Shown here: positions 46,899 through 60,238 of the stretch, in pieces
Layout of the letters: each line of letters starts with the position of its first letter
Position numbering within the stretch: the first letter of the stretch is position 1
Notes under the pieces: generated by a model
Seen by the model: only the letters and a program-made list of their open reading frames with translations
What the model was told of the DNA's origin: nothing
The model's database searches: none
Assembly: GCA_914767715.1 (NCBI GenBank)
Contig: OU612073.1
Span: 1,056,001 to 1,120,000, forward strand
Reading direction: 5' to 3'
Length of the DNA stretch: 64,000 bases
Source: Membranipora membranacea
Taxonomy: Eukaryota; Bryozoa; Gymnolaemata; Cheilostomatida; Membraniporidae
Position numbers and translations under genes: made by a program

Positions 46899-49800
46899 TC
46901 ATTGTATTTTATAAGTGTAGACTTTCTTCTCAAGACCTCTTGGCACTATCAGTTTATCACCATTTATATATAGACTGCGTACAACATCATGTGGTCTCTT
47001 TGTTCTATCTACCAGCTCACCCAGATATTTACCTGAGAATGAAGCAAACACAAAAGTTAGGAGGCAAATTTTATGGCAAACAAATTATGCTAGAAATTGC
47101 ATTATTCCCCCAGATTTTTGAGCGTTAGTTTAATAAGGAAGTATGTTACCTTATATGATCGATCGCCAAATCAGACCAAATACGAGATTATCTATTATCT
47201 CAACAAAAAATTGAAGCCCCATAAATTGTTGCAATTTTTCAACAATGGAGTGGTGCTAAAAATTTAGCTTATTACTGTCCATTTTAAATGGATTAGTTTT
47301 TCTATTTTGCTAATAGTTCTACGCTATGCTATTAACCATGAGAAAGTCGATGGTGACCCCTTTATTTATTTGGCAAGACCCTTGATCTTAAGTCGCAGCA
47401 TCATACAATTGGCAGCATATTATTGAAACGATAAGACAACCTAATAATTTTTTGAAAATGAAATACGAAATAACTCACCTGTTTTAATATCCAGTATCTG
47501 TATCTTCACATTCTCTCCACTACTACTCACTAAAACATACTGATTATTATAACAGGTTACACCTTGTGGTGATTCGACATGTGATGATGTCCATATAATG
47601 TGTCCTGATGTAATACTGATTCTATGTACCTTATCTGTGATATATTCAGATAGGATAACAGAATTATTGTCAGCACAACACAGAGATACAGCATGGTCAC
47701 TTATCTGCTGACATGGTATATGTCTAACTAGCTGACCTGTTAGAGTATAAACACTCAGTCTCTTATTACCTCTGTCTGTTATAACTACCTCATCACCTAC
47801 TACTGCTAAGTTTCTAGATCTATAGGGTGACTCATCAGAATGAGCCCAGCTATGTATGAGCTCACCTGATGTCACATCATACATATACACCTGATTATTA
47901 GTGGTGGATATAATGATTTTATCATCGTGAATATCCATTCCCTTAATATAACCCTGAACTGTTAGGAAATATTGGGGTTTACCAGTTGGTCCTATTATGC
48001 TAACTTTACCATCCCATAGCCCATCTAGTCCTACATATATCTGGTTATTCCTGTCTGTCACTGTTACACACTGCTCAGACACACAAACTTCTCTGAGTAA
48101 TGTAAGAGAAGTAGGGAGTTTTACAGGTACGAGAGAAAGCTGATCTGATGTTATTCTGATACAATCAGCAGGAGTTATCCTCACTTCTATATCTCTGTGT
48201 GTACCTGAGAAATAAACAACCACACGTTTGGATCAAATTAGAGGAGTAGGATATATTAAAGCATGATATACATATGATATAGGCTCAAGAAGTTGGAGTG
48301 TAGAAGATTAGTAGGCTGATTGGTTTGGAATGAATAACCTCCATCGTGGTTTCAGGACCAGTTTATTATTGCCCCCCCGCACTATTTATATCAATTTAAC
48401 TGACATGCAATACATAAATTTATAATAATTATATTATATTTAGTGGGTCTGGTGTGTCGGAAAGTTATGGTGTGACCTTGTAAATATTTAGTTACCTCGT
48501 TTGTTGAGACAAACAACATTATCCACTTTTAGTGACGGAATATTCTCCACAATAAGACTCTGGATCAATCTCTCTGTTTCTCTAAAACTCATCACTATAT
48601 CCACCTATAATTAGATTAATGGTGGAGGTTAATTATACTGACAAAATCATCGGTATAGAAATATTGTCACAAGGCAAAAAATTAGACAACCTCTCTTTTC
48701 TCATGTAATCAATTTTTGTGAATTGCCTGAGAAAGTAATCTCTCAGGCTATTATCCGATAAATAATAGGGTAGGATTTTTAGGGGCCTGAATCTCTACGA
48801 GGTAAAAGATAGAAATGAAATAAATTTATACTGGGCACCCTAGAATGAATAAGATCAGAGATGTTACTACACGATTTTGGATTTTAAACTTAGAGCAATT
48901 GTGATCATAAATTATATTTATGTATATAGTCATTATAAAGGGAATATGTTGGGAGTGAAACTCTGTAGCCACCATAACATTTACTGATATGAATAATCTA
49001 TTGCAGTCATTGAAATAACTCATTTAATCAGGATGATGTTCCTAAGGTTACCTTTCGCATGTCTCAGCTAATCAAATATGATACACTTAGACTGTGGCTT
49101 TTTGCCATCTTCTTCTAAATGGGAGACAACTCCTCCCATTAAAATTTCTACTAACAAAATTTGTATTTATTGCAAGCCATTACTCATTCACACAAAAAAG
49201 GGGTTTCACAGGAGATGAAATAACACTCAATAAGATGCTTCAAACCTAAAGTAATGAAACCAAGATGGTATGAGATTTAAGTTCATAATATGATATATCG
49301 AAAATACTTCTGTTATCAAAACCGACAAGTCATGTTTTTGAAAACCCTGAGCAGAAAGACCACAAACCTGATGATTATCTCTAAGTCGAGCTTCTGTCAG
49401 TTTAAGTTCTCTTCTTAAATCAATCAGAGCTTCTCCCAGCCTGTGATCCATAAACTCTTGTATATCTGTATGAGTTTTCTCTCTCTTCTCTCTCAACTCT
49501 GTCTCTAGTCTGTCATACTTTTCTCTTACATCGGCTATCTGTAACCATTTAATGTTTGACAAATATTGAAACCACAACACAAAAAATCTGCAATATCTTC
49601 AAGTCATCTTTATTGTATTACTACCATAATCAGTAATACTAAATTGAATTGGGAGGGAAAAAGAAACTTTTCAGATATCGCTTGAAGCCAGCCCAGCCTA
49701 CACTCCCTAAAACCCGCTATAACATCGTTCTAATATATACAATTTCTGACCTTTTGTACTGTTCTATTGTTGCTATTTACTTATATTTTTATTGTCACAT

Positions 49801-51823
49801 TTTGATAATCTATCTATACATGTTAAAATAGCAGGGACAGAAAGAATATTTTTTTGCTTATTGCCTGAACTGCCTACACTGATTGTTACAGACCTGTTCG
49901 TCTCTTGTTCTGTGTAGAATCTGAATCATTCTATCAGTCTCAGTTTTCTGTTCATCCAGAATGTTTGTAGTTTTCTTAATAAGAGCTGACAGAGTAGTAT
50001 CTACACTGTAAGCATCCTTTCTTAATCTGTTTATCTCTCCTTCAATGTACTTAACCAGTTCTTCTAACACCAGAGTTCTGTGAGTGCCTCCTGAACATTC
50101 AACACAAAAGGTTTGTAATATATTCGTCGTTTCCATAATCCAATGCAGGAGAGAGTTAATGTTGCAACATGGATATAAATGTTAGGACAAATAGAGGGAA
50201 AATGGTGGTGTTTAAGTTGGGATGAAGGGCAGACAAATCAAACTGTTTCAGAGGGTTCACTTTTAATAAATTTAGAACAAACTGGAAACAAGTGGTTGTG
50301 ATACATACAAGATAACAGCAAAAATTCATCGCCAAAAATAAAAAGAAACTTACCTTCATCACATGATGAACTCTCAGTCATGCATTTAGCGCAGAAGATA
50401 TCTAGACAAGTTTTACACCCAGTTATATAAAATTGTCCCGGATGTTTTATACATTTTCTAGATTCCAGTTTTCTAGTTTGCTGTCTGTATTCACTGATAG
50501 TCATCCTCTTATGATCATCATGGAGATCATCATGAGCCTGTCAATATCACAAGAGTCGATGATAATAAATTTATTAGTAAAGTGCTGAAGTTGTCAAATT
50601 AAAAGCGATGTCCATTATTTTCTACTTTCAGACAAACTGTCATCTCACATTCACTACATGGAGACATAGTCGCTGTCATACAAATTACTGTCTAGCTTGG
50701 GAGTCAAACCAAAGGACAGAAGATAAGAAAGGTATAATACTGGGACAGTGATATAAAACTATACCTGTTTTATGTAAACAACAGATTTAAATAGATCAGG
50801 CAGCTGACTCTGTGAAAATTTCAAACTGATAAGAAATTGCTAGCAGATATAGTTTGGCATGACAATATAGGGCCGTAGTAGTTTAAGAGTAATGGTAGGG
50901 GAGGCGATAACCCCTGAGGGTGTGAAGTAACACCAGGTTAGGTATTGTAAGCTCCTACTGAGTCCCCAGCCTCCAAAGCATTTTAATGATAAAAATAGCA
51001 AATTGAAGTCCTAAACTCTGACATGGAATATTCAAATATAGCATCTTTAGGCCATGCTAATCAGCATTTTAGGGGAGGCAGAGCGTGCCTGCCTCCCCTA
51101 TAACCTACGTGCCTGCAATATAACAGCAACAGTACTATGCAGGTCGATTTCATGATCTTAACGTTGTGATCCAGAACTTGAACTACGGTACTGAGGTAAC
51201 AATGTTTTGAGTAATAAAATCTACCTGTAGATGCTGAGTACAGAGACATTTCCTACACTCAGTACAGTAAGACTGAGATCTGTTTCTGTCTCCCTTCTTC
51301 AGACAGACATCACACCAGACTGGAGTTGTGCTGCCGGATAAGTCAGCAAGTGGAAGGTCGGCAATATCCACATCATATACAGTACTGTGAAGAATACAAT
51401 ATATATCATTCAATACCATCTATGGGATCAGAGCTTTAAACTGGTTAATTAGAATATTAGTATATACAGTACTGTGAAGAATAAAAGATTCAATTGAATA
51501 CATTCTACGGGATCAAAGCTGTTATGGTCGTTTAGTAAATGAAGGTTTGCCTTCCCTCCTCACTGTCGATGGTGTTACCGAATTATAGTATATTGCATGC
51601 GAATATAAATAATACAATTTTCAATGCATGAATAAGTTGTTGTGACAGAAAAACAGACTTACTTGCATTTAGGACAGCCCACAATCTTATTGGTCTCTAA
51701 ATTACTCTGTAGACAAGGTTCACAGTAGAAATGTCCACAGGCTAATTCTCTGGGACGAGTCAAATATCTCCCAAACTCCAAACAGAAACTACAGGCCACT
51801 TCATCTATTCTAGCTTCTGCCAT
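46899..51823 (-). CDS. Gene Y, unit 1: TRIM-like RING/B-box/coiled-coil protein with propeller-like C terminus
   Basis: Exons: 51663-51823, 51225-51384, 50354-50537, 49894-50090, 49368-49538, 48496-48604, 47479-48204, 46899-47032; phases join to 613 residues. A C3HC4 RING (C11, C14, C29, H31, C34, C37, C50, C53) indicates a ubiquitin E3 ligase. Next are a first B-box (WCDVCLKKG...YCTECRKCLC), a second (KCIKHPGQ...CKTCLDIFCAKC...THR), and a coiled coil (LVKYIEGEINRLRKDAYSV; YDRLETELREKREKTHTDIQ). The 240-residue C-terminal exon has repeated strands such as NQVYMYDVTSGELIHSW and NKRLSVYTLTGQLVRHI, as in NHL/WD-like propellers of TRIM2/3/56/71-type proteins. The last exon (GKYLGELVDRTKRP onward) completes the final blade. 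The propeller probably selects the substrate, which is unknown. A minus-strand poly(A) signal is at 46696-46701. 51824-52650 holds no gene. Confidence 0.85.
51071..51099. repeat. Short perfect hairpin in gene Y intron 2
   Basis: AGGGGAGGCAG and CTGCCTCCCCT enclose seven bases. The same hairpin, slightly worn, is in the unit 2 copy near 59332-59361, so it predates the duplication. Confidence 0.6.
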
Positions 51824-52914
51824 CTAAATGTACATGAAAAGCCAGAAACTTAAACCAAGCTTACTCCTTACTTCAATAACAATAGATTAGGCATGATTAA
51901 AAAAACAGATGAATTGAAGCACACAGGAAAAGATGTTAGACAGTTAAAACATTTTTTTCTTGCAGTACTAGCAGCTTCCTTTAGAGAATGGCGGGTGAAC
52001 TTGAATCTTGAAATGAAAAGGAAATGAACCACTACAAAAAAAGATCTATAATGAGATATATTAATATGGGCTCTCATAGAAAGCAGTTCAGTCTATGAGT
52101 ACCAATCCATTGATGAGTTATGAGACAGGGGGAGAATTCTCCCTGTGTGAGAATCAGGATATGTCAATCTGTTTCACTTACTATCACAAAAGAACCAACT
52201 AGAAAAAGAGCTGCAGTGCTTGAGTGAAGAATTTCACTACTAGCCTCCACTTAATATCTCAAAACTCAAAATGGCTGCTCACAGGAAGTGTGAAATGTGA
52301 AACTGATGCTGGAATTTCCATTTCCCAATTAAAAATATACTTTCACTTTGAAAAAAGGGTGTGACTGACTTCCTTACTGGCTATTTCAAGATACAGCAAT
52401 TTTAGGCGATTGAGTAAAATAATCATATAACTTGACATTTTCAATTTTCTTTTCGTAACCAAAAGCCAAAGATATATAACCAAGGAGACCTTGATATAAC
52501 CTGTGAGACCGAACCACTTGATATATTAGAACAAGTTTGTTCCCTCTGTGGTGGCAGAGGGATATTGCAAATGTTTGATATCGAGGTGCCGCGATACCAA
52601 ACATATATCATACTATAGTCCAGAAGATTTTATTTGCAATTGGGGTCCATTTTAGCTAATACTTTTCCGAGGACTAACTGGTGCTATTGGGAAAGCTCAA
52701 ATTTGACATTATATGCATTTTATTTATTTAACGATCAAAAGTAAATCGCAAAAATACGGAACAATAAATAATAATAAACTATAATACTTGCTATTTTATG
52801 TGATGTAAAGTCCCGATTCATGGGGTAAGGAGGAATTGCAGTGGTTGTCCCATATCTAAGTGGCTTTGTAGAGTTTACCGAAAGAAGAGGTACAGACCTG
52901 AGGGTTCTGGGGCT

Positions 52915-53045
52915 GGAACAATCATCCTTGAAAGCTCTCCCAATGGGACATGAACCTGCAACTCCTGCGGCACCAATCGCCTGGCAGTGAATCGCTAGCG
53001 AGCTATCCGATTGTGCGATCTCGACTGCACTATCTCACAATCTCA
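52915..53045 (-). mobile_element. tRNA-derived SINE-like insertion in unit 2
   Basis: The reverse strand has GGATAGCTCGCTAGCGATTC (A-box-like) and GGAGTTGCAGGTTCATGTCC (B-box-like). The corresponding place in units 1 and 3 lacks about 260 bases found here (52870-53130), so it inserted after duplication. Confidence 0.5.
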
Positions 53046-53197
53046 CCAATGGGTGGATGTTGCGAATTAGCGTGCCCGCTATTTGCTACTCAGAGTTGTG
53101 TTCTCTCGCCCCATAGATCACATTTCTTGTTCATCAAGATGTTTTATCACATCACTACTCATAATGTTCCGTTAAAGGTTCTTTGTTCTGATTTTAG

Positions 53198-53425
53198 GAG
53201 GCGGGAAACAGTCAGCTTGGGGTTCTGTGCTAACCAAGATGAGAAATTCCAAAGTCTTACAGGAAATATCGTCTATCTGAGGGTCCAGAGACGAGAAAAA
53301 GAGTGATGATTAATCATGAGAAGAATATACAACTGGCTACTAGACTCAAAATAAACAATTATATCAAATCTCTACAGAATGCTCCAAAACTAGACGCTGC
53401 TTATGTTTCTATTACTGCATTTTAA
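53198..53425 (+). pseudogene. Gene X remnant, unit 2 (last exon only)
   Basis: Matches exon 6 of gene X (45870-46096), with its acceptor TGATTTTAG and terminal TAA. One extra base in TCGTCTATCTGAGGGTCC relative to TCGTCTACCGTGGATCC creates an in-frame TGA and shifts the frame. Exons 1-5 are absent between here and gene Y of unit 1. It is therefore a fragment carried along by the duplication. Confidence 0.85.
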
Positions 53426-54204
53426 GACTCAATCCAAACTTCACGATAGTCAGACTTGACTTGACTTTGCACTGCAAGTTGGCCCGACCTCAGAATATCA
53501 TACATGGAAGTTCTTCAAATGGTTATTTTAAAAATTTGGTGCAGAAATCAAGACATGACAAACAAAATATGACATCGACACGAAATAAATCTCATCATGG
53601 TGACAGAACACACTCTTTTTAATAATAAATTGTGGTGAGTAATTTTCGTTTAGAATTTCTACTCATTTTCAGCTCTGTTGCTTGTTGAAAACACTGGCAC
53701 TTATACATTTTTAGTATAGGAAAGAGCCCTGGATATCCATTATATTTTTAGTAGATTCGATCATCATTTATTATCATCATGCGTCTGGACTACATACAAA
53801 CCTACACTGCTTTGGGAAGACTATTTTTATGCTATGTTAAATGAATGTAGCTAGTTTTATGGTTTAAGATGTATGTTTATTTTAGCATGAAGTAATTAAA
53901 ATTATTATGTCTACTCAGAAATAACAAACACGACAGAAATTGGGCAGGCATCTACTTATCGATGTCTATGCCATTGCCATCCACACAGTAATGCTTCAAT
54001 GGCCGCGTGTGACCAGGGGAGAACTTCTATCATGCATATATCATAAAAAAAAGGAAATAATATTAAATATATATAAATTACCAACACACAATGTCTACAT
54101 ATTTCCGTAACCACTCACACAATCTATGCCTACACCAGAGCTAAGACCTATCACTTTATTTTATATGTGTAGACTTTTGCTCACTACATCTCGGTACTAT
54201 CAGT

Positions 54205-57200
54205 TTATCTCCATCTATATATAGACTGAATGAATAGACTAGCTAAAGGTCTCCTTGTTCTATCTACCAGCTCACCCAGATATTTACCTGTTAATGAAGC
54301 AAAAACAAAAGTTAGGAGGCGATTTTTATGGCATACAAATTCTGCTAGAAATTGCATTATTCCCCCAGATCTTTTAGCGTTGCGTTAATATGGAGGAGGT
54401 ATGTTACCTTATATGATCGATCGCCAAATCAGACCAAATACGAGATTATCGATTATCTCAACAAAAAATTGAAGCCCCATAAATGGTGGCATAGACAAAG
54501 CAGGCTTTGAGTTTATATATTCAGTTTACAGAGATAGAAAGTACTTTCACTTTTCAACAATGGAGTGGTGCTACAAATTTAGCTTATTACTGTCCATTTC
54601 AAATGGATTAGTTTTTCTATTTTGGTAATAGTTCTACGCTATGCTATTAACCATGAGAAAGTCGATGGTGACCCCTTTATTTATTTGGCAAGACCCTTAA
54701 TCTTAAGTCCCCGCATCATACAATTGGCAGCATATTGAAACGATAAGACAACCTAATAACTTTTTGAGAATGAAATACGAAATAACTCACCAGTTACAAT
54801 ATCCAGTATCTGTATCTTCACATTCTCTCCATAACTACTCACTAAAACATACTGATTATTATAACAGGTTACGCCTCGTGGTGATTTGACATGTGAGGAT
54901 GTCCATATAATGTGTCCTGATGTAATACTGATTCTATGTACCTTAGCTGTGTGATAATCAGATAGGATAACAGAATTATTGTCAGCACAAAACAGAGATA
55001 CAACACGGTCACTTATCTGCTGACATGGTATATGTCTAACTAGCTGACCTGTTAGAGTATAAACACTTAGTATCTTATTACCTCTGTCAGCTACAACTAC
55101 CTCATCACCTACTACTGCTAAGTTACTAGATATAGAGTGTGACACATCAGTATGAGCCCAGCTATGTATGAGCTCACCTGATGTAACATCATAAACATAC
55201 ACCTGATTCTTAGTGGATTTAATGATTTTATCATCGTGAATATCCATTCCCTTAATAATACCCTGAACTGTTAGGAAATTTTGGGGTTTACCAGTTGGTC
55301 CTATTATATTAACTTTACCATCAACTAGCCCTACATATATCTGGTTATTCCTGCCTGTCACTGTTACACACCCCTCAGACACACAAACTTCTCTGATAAA
55401 TGTAAGAGAAGTAGAGAGTTTTACTGGTACGAGAGGAAGCTGATCTGATGTTATTCTGATACAATCATCAGGAGTTATCCTCACTTTTATATCTCTGTGT
55501 GTACCTGAGAAATAAACAACCAGATGTTTGGATCAAATAAGAGGAGTAGGATATATTAAAGCATGAGATACATATTATATAGGCTCAAGAAGTTGGAGTG
55601 TAGAAGATTAGTAGGCTGATTGATTTAGAATGAATAACCTCCATCGTGGTTTCAGGACCAGTTTATTATTGTCCCCCCCCGCACTATTTATATCAATTTA
55701 ACTGACATGCAATACATAAAATTATAATAATTATATTATATTTAGTGGGTCTGGTGTGTCCGAAAGTTATAGTGTGACCTTGTCAATATTTAGTTTCCTC
55801 GTTTGTTGAGACAAACAACATTATCCGCTTTTAGTGACGGGATATTCTCCACATTGAGACTCTGGATCAATCTCTCTGTCTCTCTAAAACTCATCACTAT
55901 ATCCACCTATAATTAGATTAATGGTGGAGGTTAATTATACTGACAAAATCATAGATATAGAAATATTGTCACAAGGCAAAAAATTAGACAACTTTCTCTT
56001 TTCTCATGTAATCAATTTTTGTGAATTGCCTGAGAAAGTAATCTCTCAGGCTGTTAGCCGATAAATAATAGGGTAGGATTTTTAGGGACCTGAATCTCTA
56101 TGAGCTTAAAGATAGAAATGAAATAAATTTATACTGGGCACCCTAGAATGAAAAAGATCAGAGATGTTACTACACTATTTTGGATTCTAAATTTAGAGCA
56201 ATTGCGATCATATATATATGTATAATATACTCATTATGGAGGGAATATGTTGGGAGTGAAACTCTGTAGCCACCATAACATTTACTGATATGAATAATCT
56301 ATTGCACTCATTGAAATAACTCATTTGATAAATAGGATGATGTTCCTAAGGTTTGGGAGGTTCCCTTTCGCATGTCTCAGCTAATCAAATATGATACACT
56401 TAGACTGTGGCTTTTTGCCATCTTCTTCTAAATGGGAAACAACTCCTCTTATTAAAAATTCTACTAACAAAATTTGTATTAATTGCAATTCATTACGATC
56501 ATTCACACAAAAAAGGGGTTTCACAGGAGATGAAATAACATTCAATAAGATGTTTCAAACCTCAAGTAATGAAACCAAGAAGGTATGAGATGTAAGTTCA
56601 TATGATATCTCGAAAATACTTCTGTTATCATGTCTATGCTTCAAAACCGACAAGTCATGTTTTTGAAAACCCTGAGCAGAAAGACCACAAACCTGATGAT
56701 TATCTCTAAGTCGAGCTTCTGTCAGTTTAAGTTCTCTTCTTAAATCAATCAGAGCTTCTCCCAGCTTGTGATCCATAAACTTTTGTATATCTGTATGAGT
56801 TTTCTCTCTCTTCTCTCTCAACTCTGTCTCTAGTCTGTCATACTTTTCTCTTACATCAGCTATCTGTAACCATTTAATGTTTGACAAATATTGAAGCCAC
56901 AACACAAAAAATCTGCAATATCCTCAAGTCATCTTTATTGTATTACTACCATAATCAGTAATACAAAATTGAATTGGGAGGGAAAAAGAAACTTTTCAGA
57001 TACCGCTTGAAGCCAGCCCAGCCTACACTCCCTAAAACCCGCTATAACATCGTTCTAATATATACAATATCTGACCTTTTGTACTTTTTTATGGTTGCAA
57101 TTTTCTTATTTTATTGTCACATTTGTTTATCTATACCAGCTGTGAGTAATCTTTTGGGGCCTTATCGCGGCCTTTTGTCTAAAAAAAATATCACTTATTC

Positions 57201-60200
57201 ATTTTTTTTCCTGATGTTGATGTTAAAGCATGCATAGCGGGCTTTATCATAACGCCACTTTTAAAAAAAAAGAAGAAAAAAGTGGGTGACGAGAGTAATG
57301 CATACCCCTATGTAAGCACAATCCTTAGTTTGAGTTTCATACCATCATGCATGTAGTTAGGCTACATACATGTTAACGTATCAAGGGAATTCCCAAGCCA
57401 TACTTTACAAAACATTATAACAGTACTAGTGTAGACTACATTTACGAGAGCTTCAATTTGCAAAAAATAACCCAAAACAGTGAAAACCAAAATATCCTTT
57501 CGTAACTTTTGGATGTAGATGTCATCTTACAAGTGCTCAAGAATGTCAGACAGGCATATATGAAAAATTCCCCTTGCCCTTTGCTCAACCACTTGTAACT
57601 AAGATAAATTGTAAATTTAACTTAATGTCACGAAACTTCAGAAGATATGATAAATATTTAATTATTTAGTTTTAGCTTATGCAGTCAGCTTTGTTACAAA
57701 AAGTTGTCATGGTACAAGTGCTCCGGAATTTTATCTGAAATGTGACAAAGTTCCTTCATTCGACAAGCCTAATTGAAAATTTCCCCTTGCCCTTTGGTCA
57801 AACACATGAACGATTAAAATTGTAGCTTAATGTCACAAAACTTCACAGAAGATCAGATAAATATTTGTATTTTGTTTGAGCTCGTGCGAGTCAGTTTTTT
57901 TTCACAACATACTACAGTTTTAATTGACACATATTCTGATTTCGTTTGTACAAAATATGCAGAGCCAAAATATACCTCACATCACATTCCAAATTTATGT
58001 TTGAAATATGTGTTGAGGCCTTTTGAGCTGAGCCTGCGTAAAATGTGGCCTTTTTCAAAAAAAGGTTGCCCACCTATGATCTATACTGTTAAAATTACAG
58101 GGACAGATAGAATATTTTTTTGCTTATTGCCTGAACTGCCTACACTGATTGTTACAGACCTGTTCATCTCTTGTTTTGTGTAGAATCTGAATCATTCTAT
58201 CGGTCTCAGTTTTCTGTTCATCCAGTATGTTTGTAGTTTTCTTAATAAGAGCTGACAGAGCTGTATCTACACTGTAAGCATCCTTTCTTAATCTGTTAAT
58301 CTCTCCTTCAATGTACTTAACCAGTTCTTCTAACACCAGAGTTCTGTGAGTGCCTCCTGAACATTCAACACAAAATGTTTGTAATATATTCGTCGTTTCC
58401 ATAATCCAATGCAGGAGAGAGTTCATGTTGCAACATGGATATAAATGTTAGGAGAAATAGAGGGAAAATGGTGGTGTATAAGTTGGGATGAAGGGCAGAC
58501 AAATCCAACTGTTTCAGAGGGTCCAGTTTTAATAAATTTAGAACAAACTGGAAACAAGTGGTTGTGATACATACATGATATCAGCAAAATTTCATCGCCA
58601 AAAATAAAAAAAAACTTACCTTCATCACATGATGAACTCTCAGTCATGCATTTAGCGCAGAAGATATCTAGACAAGTTTTACACCCAGATATATAAGATT
58701 GTCCCGGATGTTTTATACATTTTCTAGATTCCAGTTTTCTAGTTTGCTGTCTGTATTCACTGATAGTCATCCTCTTATGGTCATCATGGAAATCATCATG
58801 AGCCTGTCAATATCACACAAGTCGATGATAATAAATTTATTAGTAAAGTGGTGAAGTTGTCAAATTAAAAGCGGTGTCCATTATTTTCTACTTTCAGACA
58901 AACTGTCCTCTCACATTCACTACATGGAGATATAGTCGCTGTCATACAAATTACTGTCTAGCTTGGGAGTCAAACCAAAGGACAGAAGATAAGAAAGGTA
59001 TAATACTGGGACAGTGATATAAAACTTGGCTGTTTTATGTAAACAACAGATTTAAATAGATCAGGCAACTGACTCTGTGAAAATTTCAAACTGATAAGAA
59101 ATTGCTAGCAGATATAGTTTGGCATGACAATATAGGGCCGTAGTTTAAGAGTAATGGTAGGGGAGGCGATAACCCTGGAGGGTGTGAAGTAACACCAGGT
59201 TAGGTATTGTAAGCTCCTCCTGAGTCCCCAGACTCCAAAGCATTTTAATGATAAAAATAGCAAATTGAAGTCCTAAACTCTGACATGGAATATTCTATTA
59301 CAGCATTTTTAGGCGATTCTAATCAGCATTCTAGGGGAGGCAGAGCGTACCTGCCTCCCCCATAAACTACGGGCCGGCAACACAGCAGCAACTGTACTAT
59401 GCAGGTTGATTTCATGATCTTTACGTTGCGTTCAAGAACTTGAACTGCAGTACTGAGGTAGCAATGTTTTGAGTAATGAAATCTACCTGTAGATGTGGAG
59501 TACAGAGACATTTCCTACATTCAGTACAGAAGGACTGTGATCTGTTTCTGTCTCCCTTCTTCAGACAGACATCACACCAGACAGGAGTTGTGCTGCCCGT
59601 TAAGTCAGCGTGCGGCAAATCATCTATGCCAACATCGTACACAGTACTGAGAAGAAAGTAAGATTCCACTGAATACCCTCTAGGGGAGTCAGAGCTTTAG
59701 GATTTTATGAGTAAATGAAGGGGACGCCCTTTGCTACCTGTCTACATTGGTTTAAAGATTATAGACATATATACATATATACATATATTGTATGAGAAAA
59801 CATGCAGTAAGTTCAATAAATTGCAATGCATGGATGAGCTGCCACTGCCAATGGCTGATTAGTGCCTGTTTCAGCTTCTAGCAGCTTGCTGCACACTTAC
59901 GATTAGGAGGTCCACCATGGCCTCACCTCTAGGATGCATTCTAGTTTACTAGGATGTATCACACTCTCAGTACAAGGACTCCGGGCAACTTGCGTCCCTC
60001 TTTAGGGGCAGCCCACCCTCTGTTTTGTCATAAACAGGGATGCATGGATGAGCTGTGGTGACAAAAGGCAGACTTACTTGCATTTAGGACAACCCACAAT
60101 CTTATTAGTCTCTAGATTACTCTGTAGACAAGGTTCACAGTAGAAATGTCCGCAGGCTAATTCTCTGGGACGAGTCAAATACCTCCCAAACTCCAAACAG

Positions 60201-60238
60201 AAACTACAGGCTACCTCATCTACTCTAGCTTCAGCCAT
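54205..60238 (-). pseudogene. Gene Y copy, unit 2: TRIM-like, probably decaying
   Basis: Exons matching unit 1: 60078-60238, 59487-59646, 58620-58803, 58160-58356, 56693-56863, 55798-55906, 54791-55504 and 54205-54287. RING, both B-boxes and coiled coil are intact and nearly identical. The propeller exon is 12 bp shorter with the frame kept (two small in-frame deletions, including the GLDGLWDGK region). Two lesions suggest decay: the donor of exon 6 reads ACGAG|GAAAC instead of ACGAG|GTAAC, and a net 4-bp gain in the last exon gives an early stop at 54205-54207, removing the last propeller strand. Intron 4 carries a 942-bp hAT-like insertion. A truncated RING/B-box protein could still be made by read-through or an alternative donor, so loss of function is inferred. 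Confidence 0.75.
57137..58078. mobile_element. 942-bp non-autonomous hAT-like element
   Basis: Left end CAGCTGTGAGTAATCTTTTG; right end, reverse strand, CATAGGTGGGCAACCTTTTT. Identical 8-mers ATCTATAC flank it (57129-57136 and 58079-58086). Unit 1 has the uninterrupted ATCTATACATG at the matching site, an empty-site control. Inside, a segment of about 200 bp is repeated in tandem (CCCCTTGCCCTTTG near 57575 and 57785). No transposase frame is present. Confidence 0.8.
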
